Assembly (NCBI GenBank): GCA_964449995.1
Contig: CAYVBW010000026.1
Location: 1 to 6,661 of the forward strand
From: CAYVBW01 sp964449995
GTDB lineage: Bacteria; Patescibacteriota; Microgenomatia; UBA1400; PJMF01
Direction of reading: 5' to 3'
Length of the DNA: 6,661 nucleotides
Below the pieces are notes generated by a model. The model was given only the letters and a program-made list of their open reading frames with translations, was not told the DNA's origin and did not search any database. The translations under genes and the position numbers were made by a program. Each line of letters starts with the position of its first letter. Within the stretch, counting starts at the first letter, position 1. Positions 1 through 5,552 of this stretch are shown here, piece after piece.

Positions 1-757
1 TTTCATCAATAGATCCAATTACCTCATCGGCTACCTTTTTTAATTCGCTCACAGCATTGCCCATTGCCACACCATAACCTACAGCTTGAAGAAACTCTAT
101 ATCATTAGCACTATCCCCAAATCCAATTACGCTGTCTAAATTGATCTGACTTAACTGTGCCCAATGTTTCAGGCCAGTTGCTTTAGTGACATCTTTTGCC
201 GTAATTGCAACATAAGGCCTGCCTTTATTGCTAGTCATCTGCTTAATTGTAATTTGATCCTGTAATGATTTAAAACACTCATCTTCAAAATCAACTTCAT
301 GAATATCAATTAAAGTAATCGGTTCATTTTGATATTCTGCAAAAGAAGCCAGTGGAATATCCCAAGCTCCTTGGTATTGAGTTAAATGTTTTTTATCCAT
401 AAACAAAGTATTATATGAAGCTGCCACAAAACGACCCTGGCGCTTAACATCAGTATGTAATTTTTTAACAACCTCTGGGGAAATTGGCTCTTGAAAAAAT
501 ACTTCACCCTGAGTATTGATAGCTTCTGCTCCGCCACTGATCACATGATAACCTTTGTGGTTTAAGCCATCAAAAACAGGAAGAACTGAATGTCTGACAG
601 ATTGAAATGAGCGGCCAGTACAAATTCCAACCTCAAATCCTTGTTGATAAAGCTTATTAATAATTGTGACTACCCCTAAAGGAAATTGGTAACTGGCATT
701 GACCAATGTTCGATCAACATCGAATAAAAATGCTTTAAACTGATTTAAATCAAGCAT
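1..757 (-). CDS. Cof-type HAD-IIB family phosphatase (3' end cut by window edge)
   Basis: Partial gene: 252 codons from the ATG at 757-755 are present and no stop is reached at the left edge. Cof-like proteins are usually about 270 residues, so probably only a short C-terminal tail is missing. All four HAD motifs are visible. Motif I is FDVDRTLV with nucleophile D13 and general acid D15, motif II is CTGRS near residues 46-50, the motif III lysine is probably K192, and motif IV is GFGDSAND with D215 and D219. The stretch between motifs II and III, about residues 60-170, is the C2-type cap that sets substrate choice. The family hydrolyses sugar phosphates, nucleotides or cofactor phosphates in the cytosol; the substrate here cannot be read. 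The residue after D15 is Arg where Gly is usual. The start is supported by GGAG five bases upstream. It is divergent from the small gene at 857. Confidence 0.9.
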   Translation of the reverse strand, partial: MLDLNQFKAFLFDVDRTLVNASYQFPLGVVTIINKLYQQGFEVGICTGRSFQSVRHSVLPVFDGLNHKGYHVISGGAEAINTQGEVFFQEPISPEVVKKLHTDVKRQGRFVAASYNTLFMDKKHLTQYQGAWDIPLASFAEYQNEPITLIDIHEVDFEDECFKSLQDQITIKQMTSNKGRPYVAITAKDVTKATGLKHWAQLSQINLDSVIGFGDSANDIEFLQAVGYGVAMGNAVSELKKVADEVIGSIDE

Positions 758-766
758 AAGAACTCC

Positions 767-775
767 ATTTTAGCA
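767..775 (-). promoter_or_regulatory. Extended -10 element for the HAD gene
   Basis: On the minus strand this reads TGCTAAAAT: a TG, one base, then TAAAAT, matching the extended -10 consensus except at one base of the hexamer. No good -35 lies 16-18 bases upstream, which extended -10 promoters tolerate. It sits nine bases before the ATG, so transcription would begin inside or just after the GGAG ribosome site, which weakens the call. A transcript starting further upstream is possible. Confidence 0.3.
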
Positions 776-796
776 AAAAAATTGCTTAGCTGAAGT

Positions 797-824
797 TTGA
801 AATTAAATCAGCTTGTTGTAAAAT
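797..824 (+). promoter_or_regulatory. Sigma70-type promoter for the 71-residue gene
   Basis: TTGAAA (797-802) and TAAAAT (819-824) are separated by 16 bases; each matches its consensus hexamer at five of six positions. Predicted transcription would start near 831, giving a leader of about 26 bases before the ATG at 857. This arrangement argues against reading the in-frame TTG at 797 as a start codon, since that TTG would be the -35 box itself. Confidence 0.45.
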
Positions 825-856
825 GCTTAATTAATAAAAATAATTTATTTAAAAAA

Positions 857-1072
857 ATGACAAGAACTGCAGAAGTGCCAGGATACTACACGGGCGGCAA
901 CCGCGAACCCGATCCAACAAGAATTTCTGATAAAGAGTTAAAAAACAGACTGAAAGAAAATAATTTATCAAGAAAACAAATTAAGCAATTATTAGAGCTC
1001 TACCGAATGGGTCTTGATATCCATCAATTAAAGATAGATGACTTACACGAGTTAGCTAATTTTATGAGCTAA
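857..1072 (+). CDS. Small protein of unknown function, 71 residues
   Basis: I do not recognise this protein. The frame is open upstream to a TTG at 797, but the ATG at 857 is preferred because a good promoter overlaps the upstream part. No Shine-Dalgarno sequence precedes either start. The N-terminal third is rich in Gly, Pro and Arg and probably extended (VPGYYTGGNREPDP, residues 7-20). The rest is charged and leucine-rich and should form two or three helices (about residues 24-50 and 55-70), without signal peptide, membrane segment or cysteines. A helix-turn-helix-like fold around residues 38-60 is conceivable but not demonstrable. Codons 5-20 are much richer in G and C than the surroundings. 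It is divergent from the HAD gene and convergent with rarA, so it is probably transcribed alone. The open frame, sensible composition and promoter suggest a real gene. Confidence 0.65.
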   Translation: MTRTAEVPGYYTGGNREPDPTRISDKELKNRLKENNLSRKQIKQLLELYRMGLDIHQLKIDDLHELANFMS

Positions 1073-1113
1073 ATCTTTGAGACTAATTCTAAGCTAAACC
1101 AAATTAAAAAAAT

Positions 1114-2247
1114 TTATTTTAAATAATTTCTATTTTTTAGTTTATCGGGCAAGCAACTACCTTTTTGAGGATACATCTCATAACCTTTTCCATAGCCTTG
1201 TTTTTTCATAAACTTTGTTGGTGCGTTACGTAACTTGAGCGGAATAACCAAATTACCATGCTCTTTTACATCTGCCTGGGCAGAGCGAAGGGCGTCATAA
1301 GCCTGTCTGTCTTTCTTAGCAGTTGCTAAATAAACTACTCCATGAGCCAAACTTATTTCTGCCTCTGGTAATCCAACTTCCTGCACTGCCTTAAAAACCT
1401 CATTAGCTACTACTAGTGCAGTGGGTTGGGCCATACCAATATCTTCTGAAGCAAAGATCACCATTCTGCGTGCAATAAATAAAGGATCTTCCCCTGCTTC
1501 TAACATTCGAGCCAAATAGTAAATAGCTGCGTCAGGATCACTGGCACGCATGCTTTTGATAAAAGCGCTGATGGTATTGTAGTGCTCTTCTCCTTTTTTA
1601 TCATAACGTAAATTTTTATTTTGATACGCTTTTTTTAAATTAGGAACACTAATTGAACGATAGAGTTGGACAGTCGCTTCAATAATATTTAACGCTTGTC
1701 TAGCATCACCATTAGCAAAATTTATAATCCATTCTTGTGCCGTATGGCTCATTTTCAAACTAGCTCTTTTCAAAATCTCTACCATTTGCTGTTCACTTAA
1801 ATTATTTAAGGTGAAAATCCTCAATCTAGACAAAAGAGGCGATATCACGCTGAAACTAGGATTTTCTGTGGTAGCTCCAATCAAAATTAGGTCTCCACGC
1901 TCTACAAAGGGCAATAAATAATCTTGTTGGGCTTTATTAAAGCGATGAATCTCATCTAAAAATAAGACTTTAGGTCTATCAAAAAAAGGATCTCTTTTTA
2001 CAAACTCTCGGATGTCTTTTTTCCCTGCAGAAACTGCTGAGAGCTCAATTAAGTCAGCGTCAAAGGCTTTGGCGTATATTTTAGCTAGTGTAGTTTTCCC
2101 GACCCCAGGCGGTCCCCACAAAATAAAAGAAAACAAATGACCTTTCTCTATGGCTTGTCTTAATGGTTTATTTTTTCCAACCAAATGTTTTTGACCCACA
2201 AACTCATCCAAGTCAGCTGGTCTAATTTTATCTGCCAAGGGTTGCAT
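1114..2247 (-). CDS. rarA: RarA/MgsA replication-associated recombination AAA+ ATPase
   Basis: RarA (MgsA; Mgs1/WRNIP1 in eukaryotes) is a clamp-loader-like AAA+ ATPase that acts at stalled replication forks and binds SSB and DNA ends. The sequence has Walker A GPPGVGKTT (residues 45-53), Walker B LFLDEIHRF (95-103), sensor 1 GATTENPSF (124-132) and the arginine-finger segment LLSRLR (138-143). The MgsA C-terminal tetramerisation region follows, with the family-typical ARRMVIFASEDIG, an LRNAPTKFMK motif and GYGKGYE near the end. At 377 residues it is shorter than E. coli RarA (about 447), the shortfall being mainly in linkers and the C-terminal tail, as is common in small-genome bacteria. It is the last gene of the rluB-PH-rarA cluster, 44 bases after the PH gene. 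The ATG at 2247 lacks a ribosome site, but MQPLADKIRP is the normal N-terminus for the family. Confidence 0.96.
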   Translation of the reverse strand: MQPLADKIRPADLDEFVGQKHLVGKNKPLRQAIEKGHLFSFILWGPPGVGKTTLAKIYAKAFDADLIELSAVSAGKKDIREFVKRDPFFDRPKVLFLDEIHRFNKAQQDYLLPFVERGDLILIGATTENPSFSVISPLLSRLRIFTLNNLSEQQMVEILKRASLKMSHTAQEWIINFANGDARQALNIIEATVQLYRSISVPNLKKAYQNKNLRYDKKGEEHYNTISAFIKSMRASDPDAAIYYLARMLEAGEDPLFIARRMVIFASEDIGMAQPTALVVANEVFKAVQEVGLPEAEISLAHGVVYLATAKKDRQAYDALRSAQADVKEHGNLVIPLKLRNAPTKFMKKQGYGKGYEMYPQKGSCLPDKLKNRNYLK

Positions 2248-2291
2248 CTTATAGTTGTGAACAAATTAATAAATAGGGTAAAAACTAGTAC

Positions 2292-2990
2292 TTAACTCCA
2301 AAATTGAGGAAAATTTTTGGCAATAAAATTCGCCCTAGCCTCACCCTTGAGATTGGGCAGAAAGGGTCTAAAGTTTTGCAATTCATCAGACTTTTTTCTA
2401 AAAATTGACAAAAGCTTGCTAACGTAATGCTGTAAATCTTCAGAGCGCTTAACATTCTCTATAAAAAAATATTTTTTATTGATTCTATTGGGATCATCAG
2501 TTGCAACTCCAGAACTAGTGGCGCTTGAACGTGCCACAAAAGTTCCTAATCCTAAAAAAGTTTGGATAAAACCTTTTGTATAAGCTCCTGTATCAACAAT
2601 CATTTCTAAAGGAAGAGCTAATGAGTGACGGCTAACCGGTGTTGTATAAACAAATTTAATTAATCTCTTAGTTGTTACCAAAGCAATGCTCTTTTTCCAT
2701 ACAGTTGTTACCCACCACCAACCAATAGCAGCAAATAAAAACAAGCAAATAATTAATATAATTTCAAACAGAGCGCCAAAGGTGTGACTCATAATTTCCT
2801 GAGCAATTCCTTTTATAAATATCCCTGCTAACAACATTGCTAAGACAGCGATCAAGATAAAAGCTTGCTTTACTAACAACATTAAAGCGTTTTCTCTAGT
2901 TAGATAAAGAATCTTTTCGTCTGAACCTTGCCCTGGAAATTTATAATCGTAAGGAAATTTAAAGCGACTAATTTGAAAAATATTGATCAT
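2292..2990 (-). CDS. Membrane protein with bacterial PH domain
   Basis: The 232-residue protein has a short cytosolic start containing FPGQGSDEKILYLTREN (about residues 18-34), two hydrophobic helices (about 35-59 and 73-97), and a bacterial PH-like domain from about residue 99 to 190. The PH part shows the usual opening (SIALVTTKRLIKF), the strand and turn leading to LPLEMIVDTGAY, and the FLGLGTFVARSS strand. This layout resembles bPH2/YdbT-type proteins and membrane PH proteins common in Patescibacteria. Their biochemical role is not established; a scaffold or envelope function is usually assumed. The tail (about 190-232) is basic and probably helical. The gene lies 35 bases after rluB and 44 bases before rarA on the same strand. 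The ATG at 2990 has no Shine-Dalgarno site but follows a perfect extended -10 by seven bases. Confidence 0.85.
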   Translation of the reverse strand: MINIFQISRFKFPYDYKFPGQGSDEKILYLTRENALMLLVKQAFILIAVLAMLLAGIFIKGIAQEIMSHTFGALFEIILIICLFLFAAIGWWWVTTVWKKSIALVTTKRLIKFVYTTPVSRHSLALPLEMIVDTGAYTKGFIQTFLGLGTFVARSSATSSGVATDDPNRINKKYFFIENVKRSEDLQHYVSKLLSIFRKKSDELQNFRPFLPNLKGEARANFIAKNFPQFWS

Positions 2991-2997
2991 TAATGAA

Positions 2998-3006
2998 ATT
3001 ATATCA
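2998..3006 (-). promoter_or_regulatory. Perfect extended -10 promoter upstream of the PH-domain gene
   Basis: On the minus strand this reads TGATATAAT, an exact extended -10 (TG, one base, TATAAT). Only seven bases separate it from the ATG at 2990, so transcription would begin at or within a base of the A of the start codon, making a leaderless mRNA. It lies in the 35-base gap after rluB and could serve as an internal promoter for the PH gene and rarA. No -35 hexamer is found at 16-18 bases upstream. There is no ribosome site here, which fits leaderless translation. Confidence 0.45.
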
Positions 3007-3025
3007 CTATATTTATCAACCTTTC

Positions 3026-3742
3026 TTAATCTGCAACTCCTTTAAGTTGTGCTAATTCTTTCTTTGTTAATAATTTTGATTCACCAGAATTTAATTCTCC
3101 CAGCAACAAACTGCCAATTCTTATCCTTTTAAGCCGAGTAACAGTGAGCCCAGCTCTAGCAACCATTCTTCTAATCTGTCTGTTGTGACCTTCATGAATT
3201 ACGATACTAAACTTAGCTTTTTTAGGCTCTCTAAAAATAACCTCTACTTTGCTGGGAGCTGTTGTAAATTCTCCTAGATTAACTCCTTTTTCTAGGTGAT
3301 TAACAACTCTACTTGATAAGCTACCATTCACCCAAACCAAGTATTCCTTTTCAATCTCAAATTTCGGATGAGATAGCTTGTATGCTAATTCGCCATCATC
3401 TGTCATTAAAACTAATCCTTCACTTTCCTGATCCAACCTACCTACAGGAAAAAGTCTTTTTTTTGAATCAACAAGGTCTATTAAGGTTTCCCTACCTAGA
3501 GGATCATCGACTGTAGAAACTACTCCAGCTGGTTTATAAACTTTCCAATATTCTTTTTCCTGTAATTCTTGTTTTTGAGATACTGATTCTGAATTCACTA
3601 TTATCCTATCCTCTTGAGGATCAACTTGCATACCCAGTGATGCTGGTTTTCCATTGACCAATACCTTCCCCTGCTCTATCAAAGAATCAATTTTTCTTCT
3701 TGAAGCAATCCCAATACTAGCTAAATACTTATTTATTCTCAT
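3026..3742 (-). CDS. rluB: RluB-type rRNA pseudouridine synthase (RsuA/RluB/E/F family)
   Basis: This enzyme converts a specific uridine in rRNA to pseudouridine. The N-terminal S4 RNA-binding domain covers residues 1-54 (RINKYLASIGIASRR, then GKVLVNG). The catalytic domain begins at about residue 64 with YWKVYKPAGVVST. Motif II is PVGRLDQESEGLVLMTDDG, with catalytic Asp at D104. The family's C-terminal signature EGHNRQIRRM and LKRIRIGSL follow. At 238 residues it is close to B. subtilis RluB (about 244). The VSTVDDPLGRETLIDLV and LFPVGRLD segments favour RluB (23S rRNA, equivalent of E. coli U2605) over RsuA, but RluE/F-like specificity is not excluded. It is the first gene of the rluB-PH-rarA cluster. 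The ATG at 3742 starts exactly at the conserved S4 sequence and has no Shine-Dalgarno site. Confidence 0.93.
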   Translation of the reverse strand: MRINKYLASIGIASRRKIDSLIEQGKVLVNGKPASLGMQVDPQEDRIIVNSESVSQKQELQEKEYWKVYKPAGVVSTVDDPLGRETLIDLVDSKKRLFPVGRLDQESEGLVLMTDDGELAYKLSHPKFEIEKEYLVWVNGSLSSRVVNHLEKGVNLGEFTTAPSKVEVIFREPKKAKFSIVIHEGHNRQIRRMVARAGLTVTRLKRIRIGSLLLGELNSGESKLLTKKELAQLKGVAD

Positions 3743-3794
3743 AAATCAATTAGAAAGTATATTTTACACTAAACTTAAAAATTCTGATTAAATC

Positions 3795-3823
3795 ATGAAA
3801 AAAAACAAAAACTATGCTAAACT
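3795..3823 (+). promoter_or_regulatory. Candidate promoter for the superoxide dismutase gene
   Basis: ATGAAA (3795-3800, four of six matches to the -35 consensus) is 17 bases from TAAACT (3818-3823, four of six). A TG placed one base before the latter (3815-3816) gives an extended -10, TGCTAAACT. Transcription would start near 3830, leaving a leader of about 115 bases before the SOD start at 3946. The divergent rluB gene begins at 3742, so its own upstream elements must share this spacer. Confidence 0.4.
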
Positions 3824-3845
3824 TACTAATAATAAATTTAATCAA

Positions 3846-3868
3846 TGGCTTTCTTAAAGCCAATTTTT
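3846..3868 (+). terminator. Hairpin plus T-run in the SOD leader (possible attenuator)
   Basis: TGGCTTT (3846-3852) is followed by a CTT loop and the exact complement AAAGCCA (3856-3862), then A and five T (3864-3868). This seven-base-pair stem and T-run has the shape of a weak intrinsic terminator on the plus strand. No plus-strand gene lies upstream to be ended, because the sequence behind it is antisense to rluB. If the promoter at 3795-3823 is right, it sits early in the SOD leader, where it would act as an attenuator. Confidence 0.4.
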
Positions 3869-3897
3869 AGTTGAACTTATTATTATCAATTAATCAC

Positions 3898-3932
3898 TCC
3901 TCACAAAAAGCCGGGTGGGTTTCTTGTAAGGA
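3898..3932 (+). promoter_or_regulatory. Imperfect hairpin just upstream of the SOD ribosome site
   Basis: TCCT, ACAA and AAGCC (3898-3912) can pair with GGTTT, TTGT and AGGA (3918-3932), giving 13 pairs, one of them G-T, interrupted by two A-C mismatches and closed by a five-base loop at 3913-3917. It ends five bases before the AAAGGA ribosome site (3937-3942), so its folding could affect translation. Its AAAGCC (3907-3912) repeats the right arm of the hairpin at 3846-3862. It matches no riboswitch class I know. Confidence 0.35.
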
Positions 3933-3945
3933 TCAGAAAGGAAAA

Positions 3946-4563
3946 ATGTCTACTCAAAAATTTTTTCAACTCCCAGAGTTATCATTTCGCTACCATGATA
4001 TGTGGCCTTTTCTAACAGAGCAGCAAGTTAGAATACATCATTTACAGCATCACAAATCCTATGTAGATAATGCTAATCAAATATTGCAACAACTGCAGGA
4101 AATTAGAAAAAAGCAAACAAAAGCAAACTATCAATGCCTATCTCAGCTACTTGCCTTTAATGTCAGTGGTCATATTTTGCATTCCTTATTCTGGGAAAAC
4201 TTAGAACCTAAAGATCATCAGCCTATTTCTGATTTTTTAAATAAAGAAATCAAAAAGAATTTTATATCTCAGGAAAAATTCAAAACAGAATTCCTATCAC
4301 TAGCTCAGGGATTACAGGGTTCTGGCTGGGCTGCTCTCACTTATAGCCCTGAAACAGATAGTTTAATTCTGATCCAAATTGAAAAACATAACGTTAACTT
4401 ACTGCCAGAACATTCAATACTGTTGGTTATCGATGTCTGGGAGCATGCTTATTACCTAGATTACAATCAAAACAGAAGCTATTACTTAAACGCTATTTGG
4501 GAAATTATTAATTGGAAAGTTGTGTCTGAAAGATTGAAAAAAGCTAAACAAAAAATAAAATAG
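3946..4563 (+). CDS. Fe/Mn-family superoxide dismutase
   Basis: It converts superoxide to oxygen and hydrogen peroxide; no signal peptide is seen, so the enzyme is cytosolic. All four metal ligands are present: H31 (in IHHLQHHKSYV), H76 (in SGHILHSLFW), and D163 and H167 (in DVWEHAYYLDY). The gateway tyrosine is Y39. The N-terminal helical hairpin covers about residues 1-88 and the alpha/beta domain the rest, with GSGWAAL at 125-131. Length, 205 residues, is normal. The usual second-sphere glutamine is absent: the FeSOD position has G75 and the MnSOD position has H148 (IEKHNVN), as in archaeal-like SODs. Metal use, Fe, Mn or either, cannot be assigned. The ATG at 3946 is chosen because AAAGGA precedes it and the family's N-terminus (FFQLPEL) follows. 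The frame is open back to a TTG at 3871, but that part looks like leader. Confidence 0.95.
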   Translation: MSTQKFFQLPELSFRYHDMWPFLTEQQVRIHHLQHHKSYVDNANQILQQLQEIRKKQTKANYQCLSQLLAFNVSGHILHSLFWENLEPKDHQPISDFLNKEIKKNFISQEKFKTEFLSLAQGLQGSGWAALTYSPETDSLILIQIEKHNVNLLPEHSILLVIDVWEHAYYLDYNQNRSYYLNAIWEIINWKVVSERLKKAKQKIK

Positions 4564-4581
4564 ATATTGATTAGCTACAAA

Positions 4582-5451
4582 TCAAATAATAACTGAGTTA
4601 TCCTCAAAATCTGTATGATCTTTTATAACATAAAGATCTTGATTGTACTCACTTTCCCCAACCTTAATGGCTTCGCCTTTAATTATTTTTTCTAATGGCT
4701 TACAAGCAAAGCAACCTTTTTCTCCCTGAGGACACTTAAAATGTTCCAATTGTCGAGCTAGCTTAATTTTTTTAGCAACCTGCAGCACTTGTTCTTGAGC
4801 CTTTTTTAAATCAGGTAGAGGTTGCTTAATTAAATTATTGTCAGTCTCTAAATACCAATAACTAGCCTGTGACACTGCTCTTTTTTGAACGTTATGAACT
4901 AAAAGCAGATATATCGGCAGTTGCAGAGAGTCATCGTCTTCTTTTTTCTTACCTGTTTTAAAGTCAATAATATGGACTGCATCATCGTCTGGCAAATACT
5001 CTAGCCAGTCAATCTTGCCACATAAAATAATGTTCTCTTCTTGAGAAAGCCAATAGTAAGGTAGTTCTTGCTTAATTTTTACTGCTAGCTTCTCAATTGG
5101 CCCTGGGTTATTCATCACCCGCTGCATCATCTTGCTACCCCTTGTTTTATATTTATTCTCAGTTTCTTGATCAAAAAATCCGCCCTTTTTCCCAGAAACT
5201 TGTTTCCAAGCCTTTTCAAATCTTTCAACTAAAGACACTGAAAATCTTTTCTCAACAGGCAAAACAGATAACGACTCCAGCACCTGATGTACAGCCTGCC
5301 CTAAAGATAATGGCGGACTTATCAGCTGAATTTTATGCCCTGTGACTGGATCTTTGTAAATATTGTTTAAATAATAAGCTCTAGGACAGGTTAAAAAATC
5401 TCTAATAGAAGAGTGGGATACCCAGACAGCACTATATTTATCTTTTGGCAT
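4582..5451 (-). CDS. PD-(D/E)XK nuclease, RecB/Cas4-like, with probable Fe-S cysteines
   Basis: A 289-residue free-standing nuclease of the RecB-like PD-(D/E)XK superfamily (PDDEXK_1 type). In order: SHSSIRDFLTCPRAYYL (12-28), the usual start of these domains; the motif I histidine H55 in GQAVHQVLE; D148 in GKIDW; D163 and K165 in IIDFKTG; and Q177 and Y181 in LQLPIY. Together these form the metal-dependent active site. C22 and a C-terminal CX6CX2C (C240, C247, C250) match the one-plus-three cysteine layout that holds a 4Fe-4S cluster in AddB, Dna2 and Cas4. A tail of about 38 residues follows. Likely role: DNA end processing in repair or recombination; the substrate is unknown. No helicase or cas gene adjoins, so it is not called cas4. 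It is 101 bases after amrS on the same strand and has its own candidate promoter. Confidence 0.88.
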   Translation of the reverse strand: MPKDKYSAVWVSHSSIRDFLTCPRAYYLNNIYKDPVTGHKIQLISPPLSLGQAVHQVLESLSVLPVEKRFSVSLVERFEKAWKQVSGKKGGFFDQETENKYKTRGSKMMQRVMNNPGPIEKLAVKIKQELPYYWLSQEENIILCGKIDWLEYLPDDDAVHIIDFKTGKKKEDDDSLQLPIYLLLVHNVQKRAVSQASYWYLETDNNLIKQPLPDLKKAQEQVLQVAKKIKLARQLEHFKCPQGEKGCFACKPLEKIIKGEAIKVGESEYNQDLYVIKDHTDFEDNSVII

Positions 5452-5500
5452 AAACTTTGATAGTTAATCTATTTTTAAATTAAATATTTCCACCCATCTT

Positions 5501-5529
5501 ATCATAAGTGAGCAACTAGTCGCTGAAAA
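5501..5529 (-). promoter_or_regulatory. Candidate promoter for the nuclease gene
   Basis: On the minus strand TTTTCA (5529-5524, four of six -35 matches) is 17 bases from TATGAT (5506-5501, five of six -10 matches). Transcription would begin near 5494, giving a leader of roughly 43 bases to the ATG at 5451, without a clear ribosome site. It suggests the nuclease can be expressed independently of amrS. Confidence 0.35.
5511..5524. promoter_or_regulatory. Near-palindrome within the promoter spacer (possible operator)
   Basis: AGCAACTAGTCGCT is symmetric at 12 of 14 positions around the central CTAG-like core. It sits between the proposed -35 and -10 of the nuclease promoter, where repressor sites often lie. 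A further CTAGTT (5542-5547) complements its AACTAG (5514-5519), but with a 22-base gap and no T-run, so a terminator for amrS is unlikely. No matching regulator gene is in the window. Confidence 0.25.
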
Positions 5530-5552
5530 GTTTATGCAATGCTAGTTAATTA

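Noticed and set aside
772..786. AGCAA/TTGCT hairpin between the HAD gene and the small gene
   Set aside because: A five-pair stem around an A-run in an AT-rich divergent spacer, overlapping the extended -10; too small to call a terminator or operator.
1052..1113. TTAGCT/AGCTAA repeat (1052-1072) and AT-only pairing near 1100-1130 as terminators between the small gene and rarA
   Set aside because: The first has no following T-run and overlaps the end of the coding sequence; the second is A/T only and not distinguishable from local base composition.
3313..3516. Open frame of 67 codons on the plus strand
   Set aside because: It lies wholly antisense within the rluB catalytic domain, whose conserved motifs explain the sequence; the frame's own protein has no recognisable character.
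3871..3945. 25-residue N-terminal extension of SOD from an in-frame TTG
   Set aside because: The TTG has no ribosome site, the extension has no SOD similarity, and the ATG at 3946 has AAAGGA and begins at the family's normal N-terminus.
4567..4585. TTGATT/AATCAA hairpin between the convergent SOD and nuclease genes
   Set aside because: The stem is six pairs with a single G-C. On the minus strand a T-rich stretch follows, so a weak nuclease terminator is possible, but support is too thin.
5097..5345. Open frame of 82 codons on the plus strand
   Set aside because: It is antisense to the N-terminal half of the nuclease gene, which includes conserved residues such as H55; it has no promoter or ribosome site.
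4582..5451. CRISPR Cas4 or part of a defence island
   Set aside because: No repeats, cas1 or cas2, helicase or other defence gene is present; neighbours are housekeeping genes.
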